A stretch of 64,000 nt of DNA from Aurantiacibacter gangjinensis (GTDB taxonomy: Bacteria; Pseudomonadota; Alphaproteobacteria; Sphingomonadales; Sphingomonadaceae). Made by a program: the position numbers and the translations under genes. Below the pieces are notes generated by a model. It searched no databases. It was not told where the DNA came from and was given only the letters and a program-made list of their open reading frames with translations. The stretch covers positions 1 through 64,000 of the forward strand of contig NZ_CP018098.1 in NCBI RefSeq assembly GCF_001886695.1. The letters run 5' to 3'. The stretch's first letter is position 1. Each line of letters opens with the position of its first letter. Below are positions 56,595 to 64,000 of the stretch, piece by piece.

Positions 56595-57260
56595 ATGAAC
56601 GACCGTAACAATACGATTTTCGGCTGGGTGCTTTTCAGCGGCGTCGTCGCTCTGGGCGCGTCCATCGCCTCGGCAACCTATTTCCAGGCTGACGATCCCG
56701 AACTGCCCGAAGGTGTGGAGCCGGGATACTTCATCGAAGGAGCGGTAGCTGGCGCAGAAGAAGACGTTCTGCCCGTCGCTTACTACCTCAACCAAGGCAC
56801 GGCTGCTGCCGGTGAAGGCGTGTTCGCGCGCTGCCAGGCTTGCCACAATGTCAATGCGGGCGGCGCGAATGGCCTCGGCCCTGCGCTGCACGGCATTGTC
56901 GGCGCGCCCAAGGCTGCCGTGGCCGGGTTCGATTATTCCTCCGCGCTCACCGAGATGGGCGGCGAATGGACATTCGAGAACCTCGACGCATGGCTCGCCA
57001 ATCCGCGCCAATATGCGCCGGGCAACAAAATGAGCTTCCCCGGTCTTTCTGACCCGCAGGCCCGTGCAGACGTCATCCTTTACATGCGGGAAAATGGCGG
57101 CGGCCCGCCGATCCCTGAGTATGTCGAGGAAGCGCCGGCGGAGGGCGAAGGCGATGAAGACGCCGGCGTCGAAGAAGGTGTGACGGGCGAAGCGGCCGGC
57201 ACTGCTGCCGAGCAGAACGCCGAAGGCGACACGCTCACCGCGACCGAAATTTCGCAGTAA
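56595..57260 (+). CDS. Membrane-anchored c-type cytochrome
   Basis: The 221-residue protein has an N-terminal uncleaved membrane anchor (IFGWVLFSGVVALGASIASA), a linker, and a cytochrome c domain with CQACH (80-84) and the axial Met in GNKMSFPG (Met146). This is the class I c-type domain of the CycM/c552 group, which carries electrons to terminal oxidases. It ends in an unusual acidic tail of about 45 residues (EGEGDEDAGVEEG). It is divergent from pheA with 132 bases between. Confidence 0.93.
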   Translation: MNDRNNTIFGWVLFSGVVALGASIASATYFQADDPELPEGVEPGYFIEGAVAGAEEDVLPVAYYLNQGTAAAGEGVFARCQACHNVNAGGANGLGPALHGIVGAPKAAVAGFDYSSALTEMGGEWTFENLDAWLANPRQYAPGNKMSFPGLSDPQARADVILYMRENGGGPPIPEYVEEAPAEGEGDEDAGVEEGVTGEAAGTAAEQNAEGDTLTATEISQ

Positions 57261-57273
57261 TTATCCGGTACGA

Positions 57274-57293
57274 GTTCCTGCGACGGCAGGAAC
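57274..57293. repeat. Family C palindrome, copy 1
   Basis: GTTCCTGC (57274-57281) and GCAGGAAC (57286-57293) form an 8-bp stem with loop GACG. It lies 13 bases past the cytochrome stop. A related copy lies 34 bases further on. Confidence 0.75.
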
Positions 57294-57327
57294 CGCCACC
57301 AATAGAGAACGGCGCGTGCTGCATTAC

Positions 57328-57347
57328 GCTCCTGCCTTCGCAGGAGC
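57328..57347. repeat. Family C palindrome, copy 2
   Basis: GCTCCTGC (57328-57335) and GCAGGAGC (57340-57347) form an 8-bp stem with loop CTTC; one further pair extends it. It differs from copy 1 by a compensated stem pair. It lies in the gap between the convergent cytochrome and rlmE genes and could serve both in termination. Confidence 0.75.
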
Positions 57348-57357
57348 GCAGCTGCCG

Positions 57358-58029
57358 TCAGTCCTCGTCGCGGCCCTTGAAACCCTGAGCCACCACGTAC
57401 CACTCGCTGGAGCCCTTGCGGCTGGCGGGCGGCTTGGCGTGCTTCACCGTCTTGAAATGCTTCTTCAGCAGGTCGAGCAATTCCTTGTCGGTGCCGCCAG
57501 CAAAGCCCTTGGCGACGAATGCGCCGCCTGTCTCCAGCACTTCGACAGCAAACCACGCCGCCGCTTCGACAAGGGCCATGGTGCGCAAATGATCGGTCTG
57601 CTTGTGGCCCACCGTATTGGCCGCCATGTCCGACATGACGAGGTCGGGCGAACCGTCCAGCGCGGCGGTCAGCGCGGCTGGCGCGGCGTCGTCCATGAAA
57701 TCCATCAGCAGGATTTCGACGCCTTCGATGGGTTCCGTCTCCAATATGTCAATACCGACAATCGCCGCCTTCGGCGCGCGGCGGCGCACCACCTGCGCCC
57801 AGCCGCCCGGCGCAATGCCCAAGTCGACCACACGTTTCGCGCCTTTCACGAGGCCGAAGCGATCATCGAGCTCGATCAGCTTGAACGCCGCGCGGCTGCG
57901 ATAATCCTCTTCTTTCGCACGCTTGACGTAAGGGTCGTTCAGCTGCCGCTCCAGCCAGCGCTGGCTGGATGCCTTGCGCTTCTTGGCGGTCTTCAGCCTC
58001 CGCACCGAATCCTTGCCTGCGCGCGCCAT
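57358..58029 (-). CDS. rlmE: 23S rRNA (uridine-2'-O-)-methyltransferase RlmE
   Basis: RlmE (FtsJ/RrmJ) methylates the ribose of a conserved uridine in the peptidyl transferase centre of 23S rRNA. The 223-residue protein has the K-D-K-E residues: YRSRAAFKL, LVMSDMAANTVGH, GGAFVAKGF and SSEWYVVA, and the SAM-binding VVDLGIAPGGWAQVV. Its start shares one base with the upstream phosphatase gene (TGATG). Confidence 0.97.
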   Translation of the reverse strand: MARAGKDSVRRLKTAKKRKASSQRWLERQLNDPYVKRAKEEDYRSRAAFKLIELDDRFGLVKGAKRVVDLGIAPGGWAQVVRRRAPKAAIVGIDILETEPIEGVEILLMDFMDDAAPAALTAALDGSPDLVMSDMAANTVGHKQTDHLRTMALVEAAAWFAVEVLETGGAFVAKGFAGGTDKELLDLLKKHFKTVKHAKPPASRKGSSEWYVVAQGFKGRDED

Positions 58030-59222
58030 CAGTTGCCCGCCGACCGATCTTTCAATCGTCGCAGCGCCGCCTGTGCTTCAGCCCCTTCGGCATCGGCGGA
58101 CATCAGGCTTCGCAGGATGCCTTCGCGGATGCCGCGGTCGGCCACGCCCAGCCGGTCCGCCGGCCAGATGTCGAGAATGGCATCGAGTATCGCGCATCCG
58201 GCCACAACCAGATCGGCGCGGTCCTGTCCGATACAATCGAGCTGGCTGCGCTCTTGCGGCGACATGCCGGAAAGCCGCTGCGAGATATTGCGCATGGAAT
58301 CGGACGGCACGATCAGCCCGTCCACCGCCTTGCGATCGTAATGCGGCAGGCCGAGATGGACGCTGGCAAGCGTCGTCACCGTGCCGCTGGTGCCCAGCAG
58401 GCGCTGGTCTTCGGACTGGTGCGGCTCGATACGCTGCGCGAAGTCGGCAAAACTGTCTTTCACCAGCTGCATCATCTTCGCATAGCGCGCGAGGCGACCG
58501 GCTTCGTCGGCAGGTTCCATGCCGACCGTTTCGGACAGCGATACCACGCCCCAAGGCACACTCTGCCAGTCGAGAATGCGCGGTACAGGAGCGCCCGGTT
58601 CGATCAGCACCAGCTCGGTCGAGCCTCCACCGATGTCGAAGATGATGGCAGGTCCGATGCCGTCTTCCAGCAGGATGTGGCAACCGAGCACGGCGAGGCG
58701 TGCCTCCTCCTGCGCGCTGATGATATCGAGCACGATGCCCGTTTCCTCGCGCACCCGGTCTATGAATGCAGCGCCATTTGTCGCGCGGCGGCATGCCTCG
58801 GTAGCGACCGAGCGGGCGAGGTGAACATTGCGGCGGCGCAGCTTGTCGGCACACACTTTGAGGGCACCCAGCGCGCGGTCCATCGCATGGTCGGACAGGC
58901 GGCCTGTCTGCGCTAGTCCCTCGCCAAGGCGAACGACGCGCGAGAAGGCATCGATCACCACGAAATTCTCGTCGGACGGACGCGCAATCAACAGGCGGCA
59001 ATTATTGGTGCCGAGATCGATGGCCGCATAGGCCTGTCTGTAGGATTTGTGCGGGGGGCGACGCCATTGCCGCGCATCGCGGTCTTGCCCCTGCTGCTGC
59101 CTGCCGGACCTGTTTCTCTGGCCGCTGCTTGCGTTCTGCCGCCCCCGCCGATGCCCTTGTCGATCCTGGTGCGGCCCGTTTCCGGCCTTCTTGCGTCGAT
59201 CCGGCGGATTGATATCCGCCAT
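58029..59222 (-). CDS. Ppx/GppA-family phosphatase
   Basis: The 397-residue protein has a basic, low-complexity N-terminal extension of about 68 residues and then a Ppx/GppA domain: YAAIDLGTNNCRLLIA, SVATEACRRA, FDIGGGSTELVLIE and LLGTSGTVTTLASV. Family members are exopolyphosphatases or pppGpp phosphohydrolases; the choice cannot be made from sequence. The start at 59222 gives MADINPPDRRKKAG. Confidence 0.92.
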   Translation of the reverse strand: MADINPPDRRKKAGNGPHQDRQGHRRGRQNASSGQRNRSGRQQQGQDRDARQWRRPPHKSYRQAYAAIDLGTNNCRLLIARPSDENFVVIDAFSRVVRLGEGLAQTGRLSDHAMDRALGALKVCADKLRRRNVHLARSVATEACRRATNGAAFIDRVREETGIVLDIISAQEEARLAVLGCHILLEDGIGPAIIFDIGGGSTELVLIEPGAPVPRILDWQSVPWGVVSLSETVGMEPADEAGRLARYAKMMQLVKDSFADFAQRIEPHQSEDQRLLGTSGTVTTLASVHLGLPHYDRKAVDGLIVPSDSMRNISQRLSGMSPQERSQLDCIGQDRADLVVAGCAILDAILDIWPADRLGVADRGIREGILRSLMSADAEGAEAQAALRRLKDRSAGN

Positions 59223-59316
59223 AGTTTCGTACTTCCGATATGTCATCCACCCGACAGGGATGGAAACCTGCCATAAGGCTAGACCATGGCGGGGATCGGC
59301 ACAAGTCGCGCGCGAA

Positions 59317-60114
59317 TCACGCGCGTGTCGGCAGTGTTTGCGCGAAGGGAGAGGCAAGGGCGGGCAGCAGTGCGATGTCGCGCTCCGCCAGCGCATCGTT
59401 CACGCCGATGGTGATGCGATGCTGCAGCACATCGTCGCGGTAGGTGCCATGCAGCCGGTCCCATACGGTGAGGCCAGCGGTCCAGTTCGCATCCATCTCG
59501 TCCAGCTTCTGGCTATGATGGATGCCGTGCAGTCGCGGCGTCGCGATGACGGTTCGGAGCGCCCTGTCCACCTGTTTCGGCAGGCGAAGATTGGAATGGT
59601 GGAACAGCACGGACGCGATGAAGAAGCCGCGCCATAGATCATGTGTTTGCGGATCCGCCCCCGACAGGCGAACCTGCGCCATGCGCATGGGCGTGGAGAT
59701 CAGCATGTCGGCGGCATGGAAGCGGATGGCGGTCGAGGCGTCGAGATCGGGATCGAGGTGATGCACACGGTGGAAGCGCCACAGGAACGGCAATTTATGC
59801 GTCGCCACGTGCCAGAGGTAATAGGTGTAATCCATCAGCAGGAATGCAGCGATCCGCCCTGGCCATCCTCTGATGCGGTGCTGGATGCCGCGTTTTGCGC
59901 GCGCGTTTTCCTGCGCGATGCTCTCGGTGAGCGGCGCTTCGCTGGCCATGATGACGGCCTGGCAGGCAAGGCCCATCGCGCCGTTGCGCGCGAGGCGCGG
60001 CAATTGCTGCCTTGTACGCTGGCGCAGCGGCCTGGCCCGCTCCGCTAGAAGTAGCGCGCCGACGGCTGCCCCCGCGACGGCGAACCCGACAATTTTGGCG
60101 AGACGTTTGGCCAT
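59317..60114 (-). CDS. Fatty-acid-hydroxylase/sterol-desaturase superfamily protein
   Basis: The 265-residue membrane protein has the histidine clusters of the family: LWHVATHKL, FHRVHHLDPD, LFHHSNLRL and LHGIHHSQKLDEMD. These bind a di-iron centre that hydroxylates or desaturates lipids. The substrate is unknown. The start at 60114 is preferred; 60132 is possible. It is divergent from the TIGR04282 glycosyltransferase gene by 53 bases. Confidence 0.9.
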   Translation of the reverse strand: MAKRLAKIVGFAVAGAAVGALLLAERARPLRQRTRQQLPRLARNGAMGLACQAVIMASEAPLTESIAQENARAKRGIQHRIRGWPGRIAAFLLMDYTYYLWHVATHKLPFLWRFHRVHHLDPDLDASTAIRFHAADMLISTPMRMAQVRLSGADPQTHDLWRGFFIASVLFHHSNLRLPKQVDRALRTVIATPRLHGIHHSQKLDEMDANWTAGLTVWDRLHGTYRDDVLQHRITIGVNDALAERDIALLPALASPFAQTLPTRA

Positions 60115-60167
60115 GGCCGGACAATGCGCCATCGCCTTTGCCGGGTCCAGCCTGTAGGAGGCTAGGG

Positions 60168-60746
60168 GTGACCGATCCGACGATTGCCCTCTTCGCCAAA
60201 TATCCCGTGCCCGGTCTCGCCAAGACGCGGCTGGCACCGATGCTGGGAGAGGAAGGCGCGGCAGCGCTGCATCGCAGGCTGGTCAAGCGGACTATGGCGA
60301 CGATGCGGCAGAGTGGCTTGCCGTTTTCCGTCTATTTCACAGGGGCTTCGCGGCAGGATTTTGCCGACTGGCTGGGCGACGATGTGCCGCTGGTGGAGCA
60401 GCGCGAGGGCGATCTGGGCGAGCGATTGGCGCGCGTAGCGTCGCCCGCGATCCTGCTTGGCGCGGACATTCCCGGACTGGCCGCGCGGCACTTGCGCGAT
60501 GCGGCGGCGGCATTGGAAAAACATGACGTTGTTATCGGTCCGGCCAGCGATGGCGGCTATTATCTCATTGGATTCGGGAAAGAATATCCCTTCCTATGGC
60601 GAGGATTGGAATGGGGCACCGAGAGCGTCCTGGCGGACACTGAACGCTTTCTGCAGGCACACAGCGTATCCTACAGCCTGCTGGACGAACTCGACGACTG
60701 CGACCGGCCCGAAGACCTCGCCAAATGGCCGGACCTGCTGGCGTGA
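60168..60746 (+). CDS. TIGR04282-type glycosyltransferase, arsenosugar-associated
   Basis: The 192-residue protein begins with a GTG codon, reading TDPTIALFAKYPVPGLAKTR, and has ILLGADIPGLAARHL and GPASDGGYYLIGF, the nucleotide-binding features of CofC-like/GT-A proteins in TIGR04282. This family recurs in arsenosugar biosynthesis loci, where its exact step is not fixed. GTG at 60168 has AGGAGG 7 bases upstream, which decides the start. It overlaps the next gene by 4 bases (GTGA). Confidence 0.9.
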   Translation: MTDPTIALFAKYPVPGLAKTRLAPMLGEEGAAALHRRLVKRTMATMRQSGLPFSVYFTGASRQDFADWLGDDVPLVEQREGDLGERLARVASPAILLGADIPGLAARHLRDAAAALEKHDVVIGPASDGGYYLIGFGKEYPFLWRGLEWGTESVLADTERFLQAHSVSYSLLDELDDCDRPEDLAKWPDLLA

Positions 60747-61465
60747 CCACCGCAATCGTCATCCCGATGCTGAATGAGCAGGCGGCCTTGCCGACGCTGA
60801 TCGCAAAGCTGGCGCGTCTCGATCCCGCGCCGGACGAAATCATCGCGGTCGATGGCGGCAGCGCGGATGCATCGGTGAAACTTGCCGGTGCGGCCGGGTG
60901 GCGTGTCATTACTGCCGAGCGCGGGCGCGCCAACCAGATCAATGCGGGCGTGGCGGCGGCGGCAACCGACATTGTCGTTGTGCTGCATGCCGACACCGTG
61001 CCGCCAGCCGATATGGTGGCGGTGATCGAGGAAACGCTGTCCGATCACAGAATCTCGCTGGCAGGCTTCACCCCCATCATTCGCGGGCCGGACAAGGTCC
61101 GCTGGGGCACCACGGCACATAATTGGGCCAAGACCTGGTACGCGCCGCTTGTCGCGAGGCCGCACCTGTTCTTTCGCGGCGTCCGACTGCTCTTCGGCGA
61201 CCACGCCATGTTCTTCCGCCGCGCGCATTTCCTGGAAAGCGGAGGCTGCACGCCGGGCGAAATGGTGATGGAGGAGGCGGACTTATGCGTCCGCCTGTCG
61301 CGCTATGGCCGGGTCAAACTGCTGCGCCGAACCGTGGAAACATCGGACAGGCGCATCGCCGAATGGGGCGCGCTGAAAGCGAACTGGATTTATTTCAAGG
61401 TCGGCATGCTTTGGGCGTTCGGCGCGAAGAAGCGGCTGGCGGACATGTATCCGGATGTGCGGTGA
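60743..61465 (+). CDS. TIGR04283-type glycosyltransferase, arsenosugar-associated
   Basis: The 240-residue protein is a GT-2-type transferase with AIVIPMLNEQAALPTLI, EIIAVDGGSADASV (nucleotide-sugar Asp), a DxD-like HADTVPP and MEEADLCVRLSRYG (catalytic region). TIGR04283 proteins are found in arsenosugar loci next to TIGR04282. The start is GTG at 60743 (GTGA overlap); ATG at 60725 is possible. Confidence 0.9.
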   Translation: MTTAIVIPMLNEQAALPTLIAKLARLDPAPDEIIAVDGGSADASVKLAGAAGWRVITAERGRANQINAGVAAAATDIVVVLHADTVPPADMVAVIEETLSDHRISLAGFTPIIRGPDKVRWGTTAHNWAKTWYAPLVARPHLFFRGVRLLFGDHAMFFRRAHFLESGGCTPGEMVMEEADLCVRLSRYGRVKLLRRTVETSDRRIAEWGALKANWIYFKVGMLWAFGAKKRLADMYPDVR

Positions 61466-61553
61466 TGATTCGGCAGACCGTTCGTGCTGAGCCGGTGGCT
61501 ACATGAGCCGTCTTCGAGTCCGAAGTACGATTGACACGAACCGCACTTTCGCC

Positions 61554-61568
61554 CTTCGACAAGCTCAG
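61554..61568 (+). repeat. Family B palindromic repeat, single copy
   Basis: CTTCGACAAGCTCAG lies between the convergent TIGR04283 and SDR genes. It is followed by GACGAACGG as in the copy at 15226. Confidence 0.7.
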
Positions 61569-61581
61569 GACGAACGGGGGC

Positions 61582-62580
61582 TTACGCCCTCGGAAGATAC
61601 CCCACCGCGATGGCGTATTTTATCATCCGGTCCAGCCATGCGCTGTCGGTGGGCGGACTTTCCAGTCCCGTCATTTTGCGGAAGCGCGTGTCGTCGAAGC
61701 GCGGGTTGCGGGTGAAATAGGGGCCGAATGTGCCGAGCATCCGGCCGGCCAGCATGCGCTCGGCAGGCGCGAGATTGGCGGGCACATATCGGTCCGGCGA
61801 AACCACTTCGGGACTTGGGAAATGATCCACGCGCCCAACGCCGTGCGCCAATTCGGCGGCAGCCAGCGGGGCGTCGGCGACGAGGTGATAATATCCGCCT
61901 TGCGCCTCTTCCATCCGCTCCGCCAGCACCGCTATGCCTTCTGCAACGTGGTCGATGGGCACGAGATCGAGCGTCGATCCTTCGATCACCGGAAATTGCG
62001 TCACCTTGCCGCGCGCCATCAGGCGGAAGACATTGGTGAGCGAGGGAAAGTCGCGGATCGCACCGGTCTCGCTGTCGCCCAGCACGATGGAGGGGCGCGC
62101 TATCGCAAAAGGCACGCCGCTACCCGCCACCGCCGCCTCGGCCCGCGCCTTGCTGGCTTCGTAGCGGTTGGTGAACTGCCTGTCGGCAGGCACCGGAGCC
62201 TCGGGAATGTCGCCCTCTTCCAGCCCGCTGACATAGGCGGTGCTGACATGCAGGAAGGCCGCACCCGCCGCCTTTGCAAAGGCGAGCGCATTGCGCGTGC
62301 CCTCGACATTGACGGCCTGCAAGTCCACCTCCGACGCATCGAATTCGAGGCTGGCCGCGCAATGGATGACCACATCCTGCGGCGCCGGCTCGACCCCCAT
62401 CATCGGTTGGGTGACATCGCCGCTGACGATGGTGATATCATCCACCAGCGTGCCATCGTTGCCGCGCACTTCGGGGTTGCGGCGGACCATGCCGGTCACG
62501 CTATGCTCACGCGCTGCCAGCCGTGCGCAAACCTCGCCGCCGATCAGCCCGGCGGCGCCGGTGACTAGGATCTTCAGCAA
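61582..62580 (-). CDS. NAD(P)-dependent epimerase/dehydratase-like SDR enzyme
   Basis: The 332-residue protein has an extended-SDR Rossmann motif LVTGAAGLIGGEV, VVIHCAASLEFDASE, STAYVSGL and the active-site YEASKARAE (Tyr and Lys of YxxxK). The C-terminal part is variable. Such enzymes epimerise or reduce nucleotide sugars or fatty acyl substrates. The start is TTG at 62580, overlapping arsM by 7 bases; no better start was seen. Confidence 0.85.
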   Translation of the reverse strand: MLKILVTGAAGLIGGEVCARLAAREHSVTGMVRRNPEVRGNDGTLVDDITIVSGDVTQPMMGVEPAPQDVVIHCAASLEFDASEVDLQAVNVEGTRNALAFAKAAGAAFLHVSTAYVSGLEEGDIPEAPVPADRQFTNRYEASKARAEAAVAGSGVPFAIARPSIVLGDSETGAIRDFPSLTNVFRLMARGKVTQFPVIEGSTLDLVPIDHVAEGIAVLAERMEEAQGGYYHLVADAPLAAAELAHGVGRVDHFPSPEVVSPDRYVPANLAPAERMLAGRMLGTFGPYFTRNPRFDDTRFRKMTGLESPPTDSAWLDRMIKYAIAVGYLPRA

Positions 62581-63623
62581 CAGGCCGCGCCGGTGGCAGC
62601 GGGCGCATCGGCGCTCTGGCCGAAGGGCACCGCCGTTCCGCAACCCGGGAACACGCCATAATGCCGCGAGAAATCGCCGATAAAGTCGAAATGCGCGGCA
62701 AAGCGTGTTTCGGCCAGCATCAGCCAGGTGTTGCCGCATACCCGGAAGACGCGGCCTGCCTCTATGGCATGATGCGCGTCCAGTTCGAACTCCCGCTCAT
62801 GCTCGGGCACCGTCCCTTTATAGACGACTGCCTGCCCGTAATCCTCGCATTGCGGTTCCAGCCCGGCGAGCTTGAAGAGGCGATAGGTGGCCGATACGAA
62901 ATTGATGCCTGCCAGCTTCTCGGCTGCCTCACGGTCATTGATGCCCAGCGGGCGGTCGGTGACGAGGCGCGGATCGGCAAAGCCTGCCGCCTTGGCGATG
63001 GCATCGAAGTCGCCCCAGTAGAGCGCGCCGGACAGGCACTCGCCATGCAGCATCGGATCGTTCAGCAGGTGCTCGGGCACGCGGCGGTCTGCATATACGT
63101 CGGAGAAATAGAGCTCGCCGCCCGGTTTCAGCAGCCGATGCGCGGCGCGGAACACCGCTTCCTTGTCCGCCACCAGATTGATGACGCAGTTGGAAACGAT
63201 GATGTCGAAGCTCTCCGGCTCCAGCCCCAGCTGGTCCAGTTTCTCGATATCGCCTTCCACGAAATCGACATTGGCGTAACCGAATCGCTCCGCGTGCCAA
63301 TCCTTGTGCGCATTGGCGACGGCCAGCTGTTCCGGCGTGGCATCGACGCCTGTCACATGGCCATCCTTGCCGACCAGTTGCGCAAGCAAATAGGCATCCT
63401 GTCCGCTGCCCGATCCGAGATCGAGAACCCGCGCGCCTTCAAGCGCCTGCGGGACCACGAGGCCGCAGCCGTAATAGCGCGCTTTCACCTCTTCGTGCAC
63501 GTTCTTCAGCGCCTGCATCACGGCGGATGAGGGCATCTCGAAGGTGCAGCAGGCATCGGTGCGCAGATCGCCCGATCCGCCCAGCACCTTGCCGTAATAA
63601 TCCTGCGAATTCTGGAGATTCAT
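62574..63623 (-). CDS. arsM: Arsenite methyltransferase ArsM, arsenosugar type
   Basis: ArsM methylates trivalent arsenic using SAM. The 349-residue protein has the SAM motif VLDLGSGSGQDAYLL and the cysteines known from ArsM: Cys25-Cys26 (DACCTFE), Cys53 (YYGCGLVVP), Cys146 (SNCVINLV) and Cys196 (GECLSGAL). A C-terminal CC pair is also present. The sequence is closest to the ArsM forms found in arsenosugar loci. Its stop overlaps the SDR start. Confidence 0.93.
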   Translation of the reverse strand: MNLQNSQDYYGKVLGGSGDLRTDACCTFEMPSSAVMQALKNVHEEVKARYYGCGLVVPQALEGARVLDLGSGSGQDAYLLAQLVGKDGHVTGVDATPEQLAVANAHKDWHAERFGYANVDFVEGDIEKLDQLGLEPESFDIIVSNCVINLVADKEAVFRAAHRLLKPGGELYFSDVYADRRVPEHLLNDPMLHGECLSGALYWGDFDAIAKAAGFADPRLVTDRPLGINDREAAEKLAGINFVSATYRLFKLAGLEPQCEDYGQAVVYKGTVPEHEREFELDAHHAIEAGRVFRVCGNTWLMLAETRFAAHFDFIGDFSRHYGVFPGCGTAVPFGQSADAPAATGAACC

Positions 63624-63712
63624 GAAACTCTTTTCCTCTGCCGAGCGAATGGATGGGCCATAGCAGGAAGCATTTCGTTTCCCAGCGCCTTTGCGTTACC
63701 GACAGGGGACTT

Positions 63713-64000
63713 ATGGATTATTCGCATGATGTTATCGTGATCGGTGGCGGCGCTGCCGGGCTGACGGCAGCGGGTGGCTGCGCGCTGTTCGGCCTGAAGG
63801 TGGCCTTGATCGAAGGTCACAAGATGGGCGGTGAGTGCCTGAACAATGGCTGCGTGCCTTCCAAAGCGCTTATCACCAGCGCGCGGCGTGCCGCCGAAGC
63901 GCGCGAGGAAAAGCGCGCCGGGGTGCAACTGGCCGCGCCGGTGGTCGATTGGCAGGGCGTGCATGGCCATGTGCACAAGGCCATCGCCGATATCGCCCCA
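63713..64000 (+). CDS. FAD-dependent pyridine nucleotide-disulfide oxidoreductase, partial
   Basis: Only the first 96 codons are in the window; the gene continues past position 64000. It starts MDYSHDVIVIGGGAAGLTAA (FAD-binding GxGxxA) and has the redox disulfide GGECLNNGCVPSKAL (CxxxxC). This is the dihydrolipoamide dehydrogenase/mercuric reductase group. AGGGGA lies 5 bases upstream of the ATG. It is divergent from arsM by 89 bases and may belong to the same cluster. Confidence 0.9.
   Translation, partial: MDYSHDVIVIGGGAAGLTAAGGCALFGLKVALIEGHKMGGECLNNGCVPSKALITSARRAAEAREEKRAGVQLAAPVVDWQGVHGHVHKAIADIAP

Noticed and set aside
63620-63976. 118-codon ORF antisense to the last gene
   Set aside because: It lies opposite the FAD oxidoreductase, which has clear FAD and CxxxxC motifs.

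Overview
The window is one continuous, GC-rich chromosomal segment of an alphaproteobacterium. The gene content, the operon order and the many intergenic palindromes fit the Sphingomonadales, most likely the Erythrobacteraceae; this placement is an inference from protein resemblance and synteny, not a database result. Coding density is high. No rRNA, tRNA, prophage, plasmid or CRISPR locus was recognised. Long antisense ORFs opposite dnaA, ubiB, katG and acnA are GC-codon shadows and are left out.

Layout. 1-20 kb is an origin-proximal housekeeping block: dnaA, rpsT and mutM (minus strand), ubiE and ubiB, a membrane protein, coaBC and dut (plus), a pair consisting of a membrane-bound winged-helix regulator and a divergent membrane protein, a DUF4136 lipoprotein, a DUF805 membrane protein, trpS-murJ and secB (minus), and a Tim44-like/mltA/smr operon (plus). 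18.5-20.6 kb holds a DUF2306 membrane protein divergent from a membrane LytTR regulator, then a Pr6Pr membrane protein. 20.7-25.5 kb is a peroxide-defence block, ahpC-ahpF-katG, with two clear intrinsic terminators and a shared operator-like motif. 25.7-31.4 kb holds a TonB-like protein, a CPA1 antiporter, aroC, and ruvA and ruvB separated by a small GIY-YIG nuclease gene bracketed by palindromic repeats. 31.6-39.9 kb holds a Ser/Thr-rich PEP-CTERM-like protein, a rhodanese, acnA, an EamA transporter and two convergent L,D-transpeptidases. 40-44.5 kb is a minus-strand string from ispG through a 40-residue protein, a thioredoxin-like lipoprotein, a histone-deacetylase-like enzyme and a retropepsin-like protease to a glycosyltransferase-like protein. 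44.6-48.7 kb holds a ZntB-type transporter, a Kef-type antiporter and a GAF-EAL protein. 48.7-55.5 kb is a tightly coupled operon (DUF4129, DUF4350, MoxR, DUF58, SpoIIM-like, RDD) with a coupled GNAT gene and its own start. 55.5-59.2 kb holds pheA, a membrane-anchored cytochrome c, rlmE and a Ppx/GppA phosphatase.

59.3-64 kb looks like the edge of an arsenosugar-type cluster: a fatty-acid-hydroxylase-like membrane enzyme, TIGR04282 and TIGR04283 glycosyltransferases, an SDR enzyme, an ArsM-type arsenite methyltransferase with all expected cysteines, and a flavin disulfide oxidoreductase cut by the window end.

The observations most worth following are the GIY-YIG gene enclosed by inverted, covarying palindromes between ruvA and ruvB; the arsenosugar-type cluster; two separate 'membrane-anchored DNA-binding regulator plus divergent membrane protein' pairs; and an intragenic palindromic repeat carried in frame inside the smr gene.
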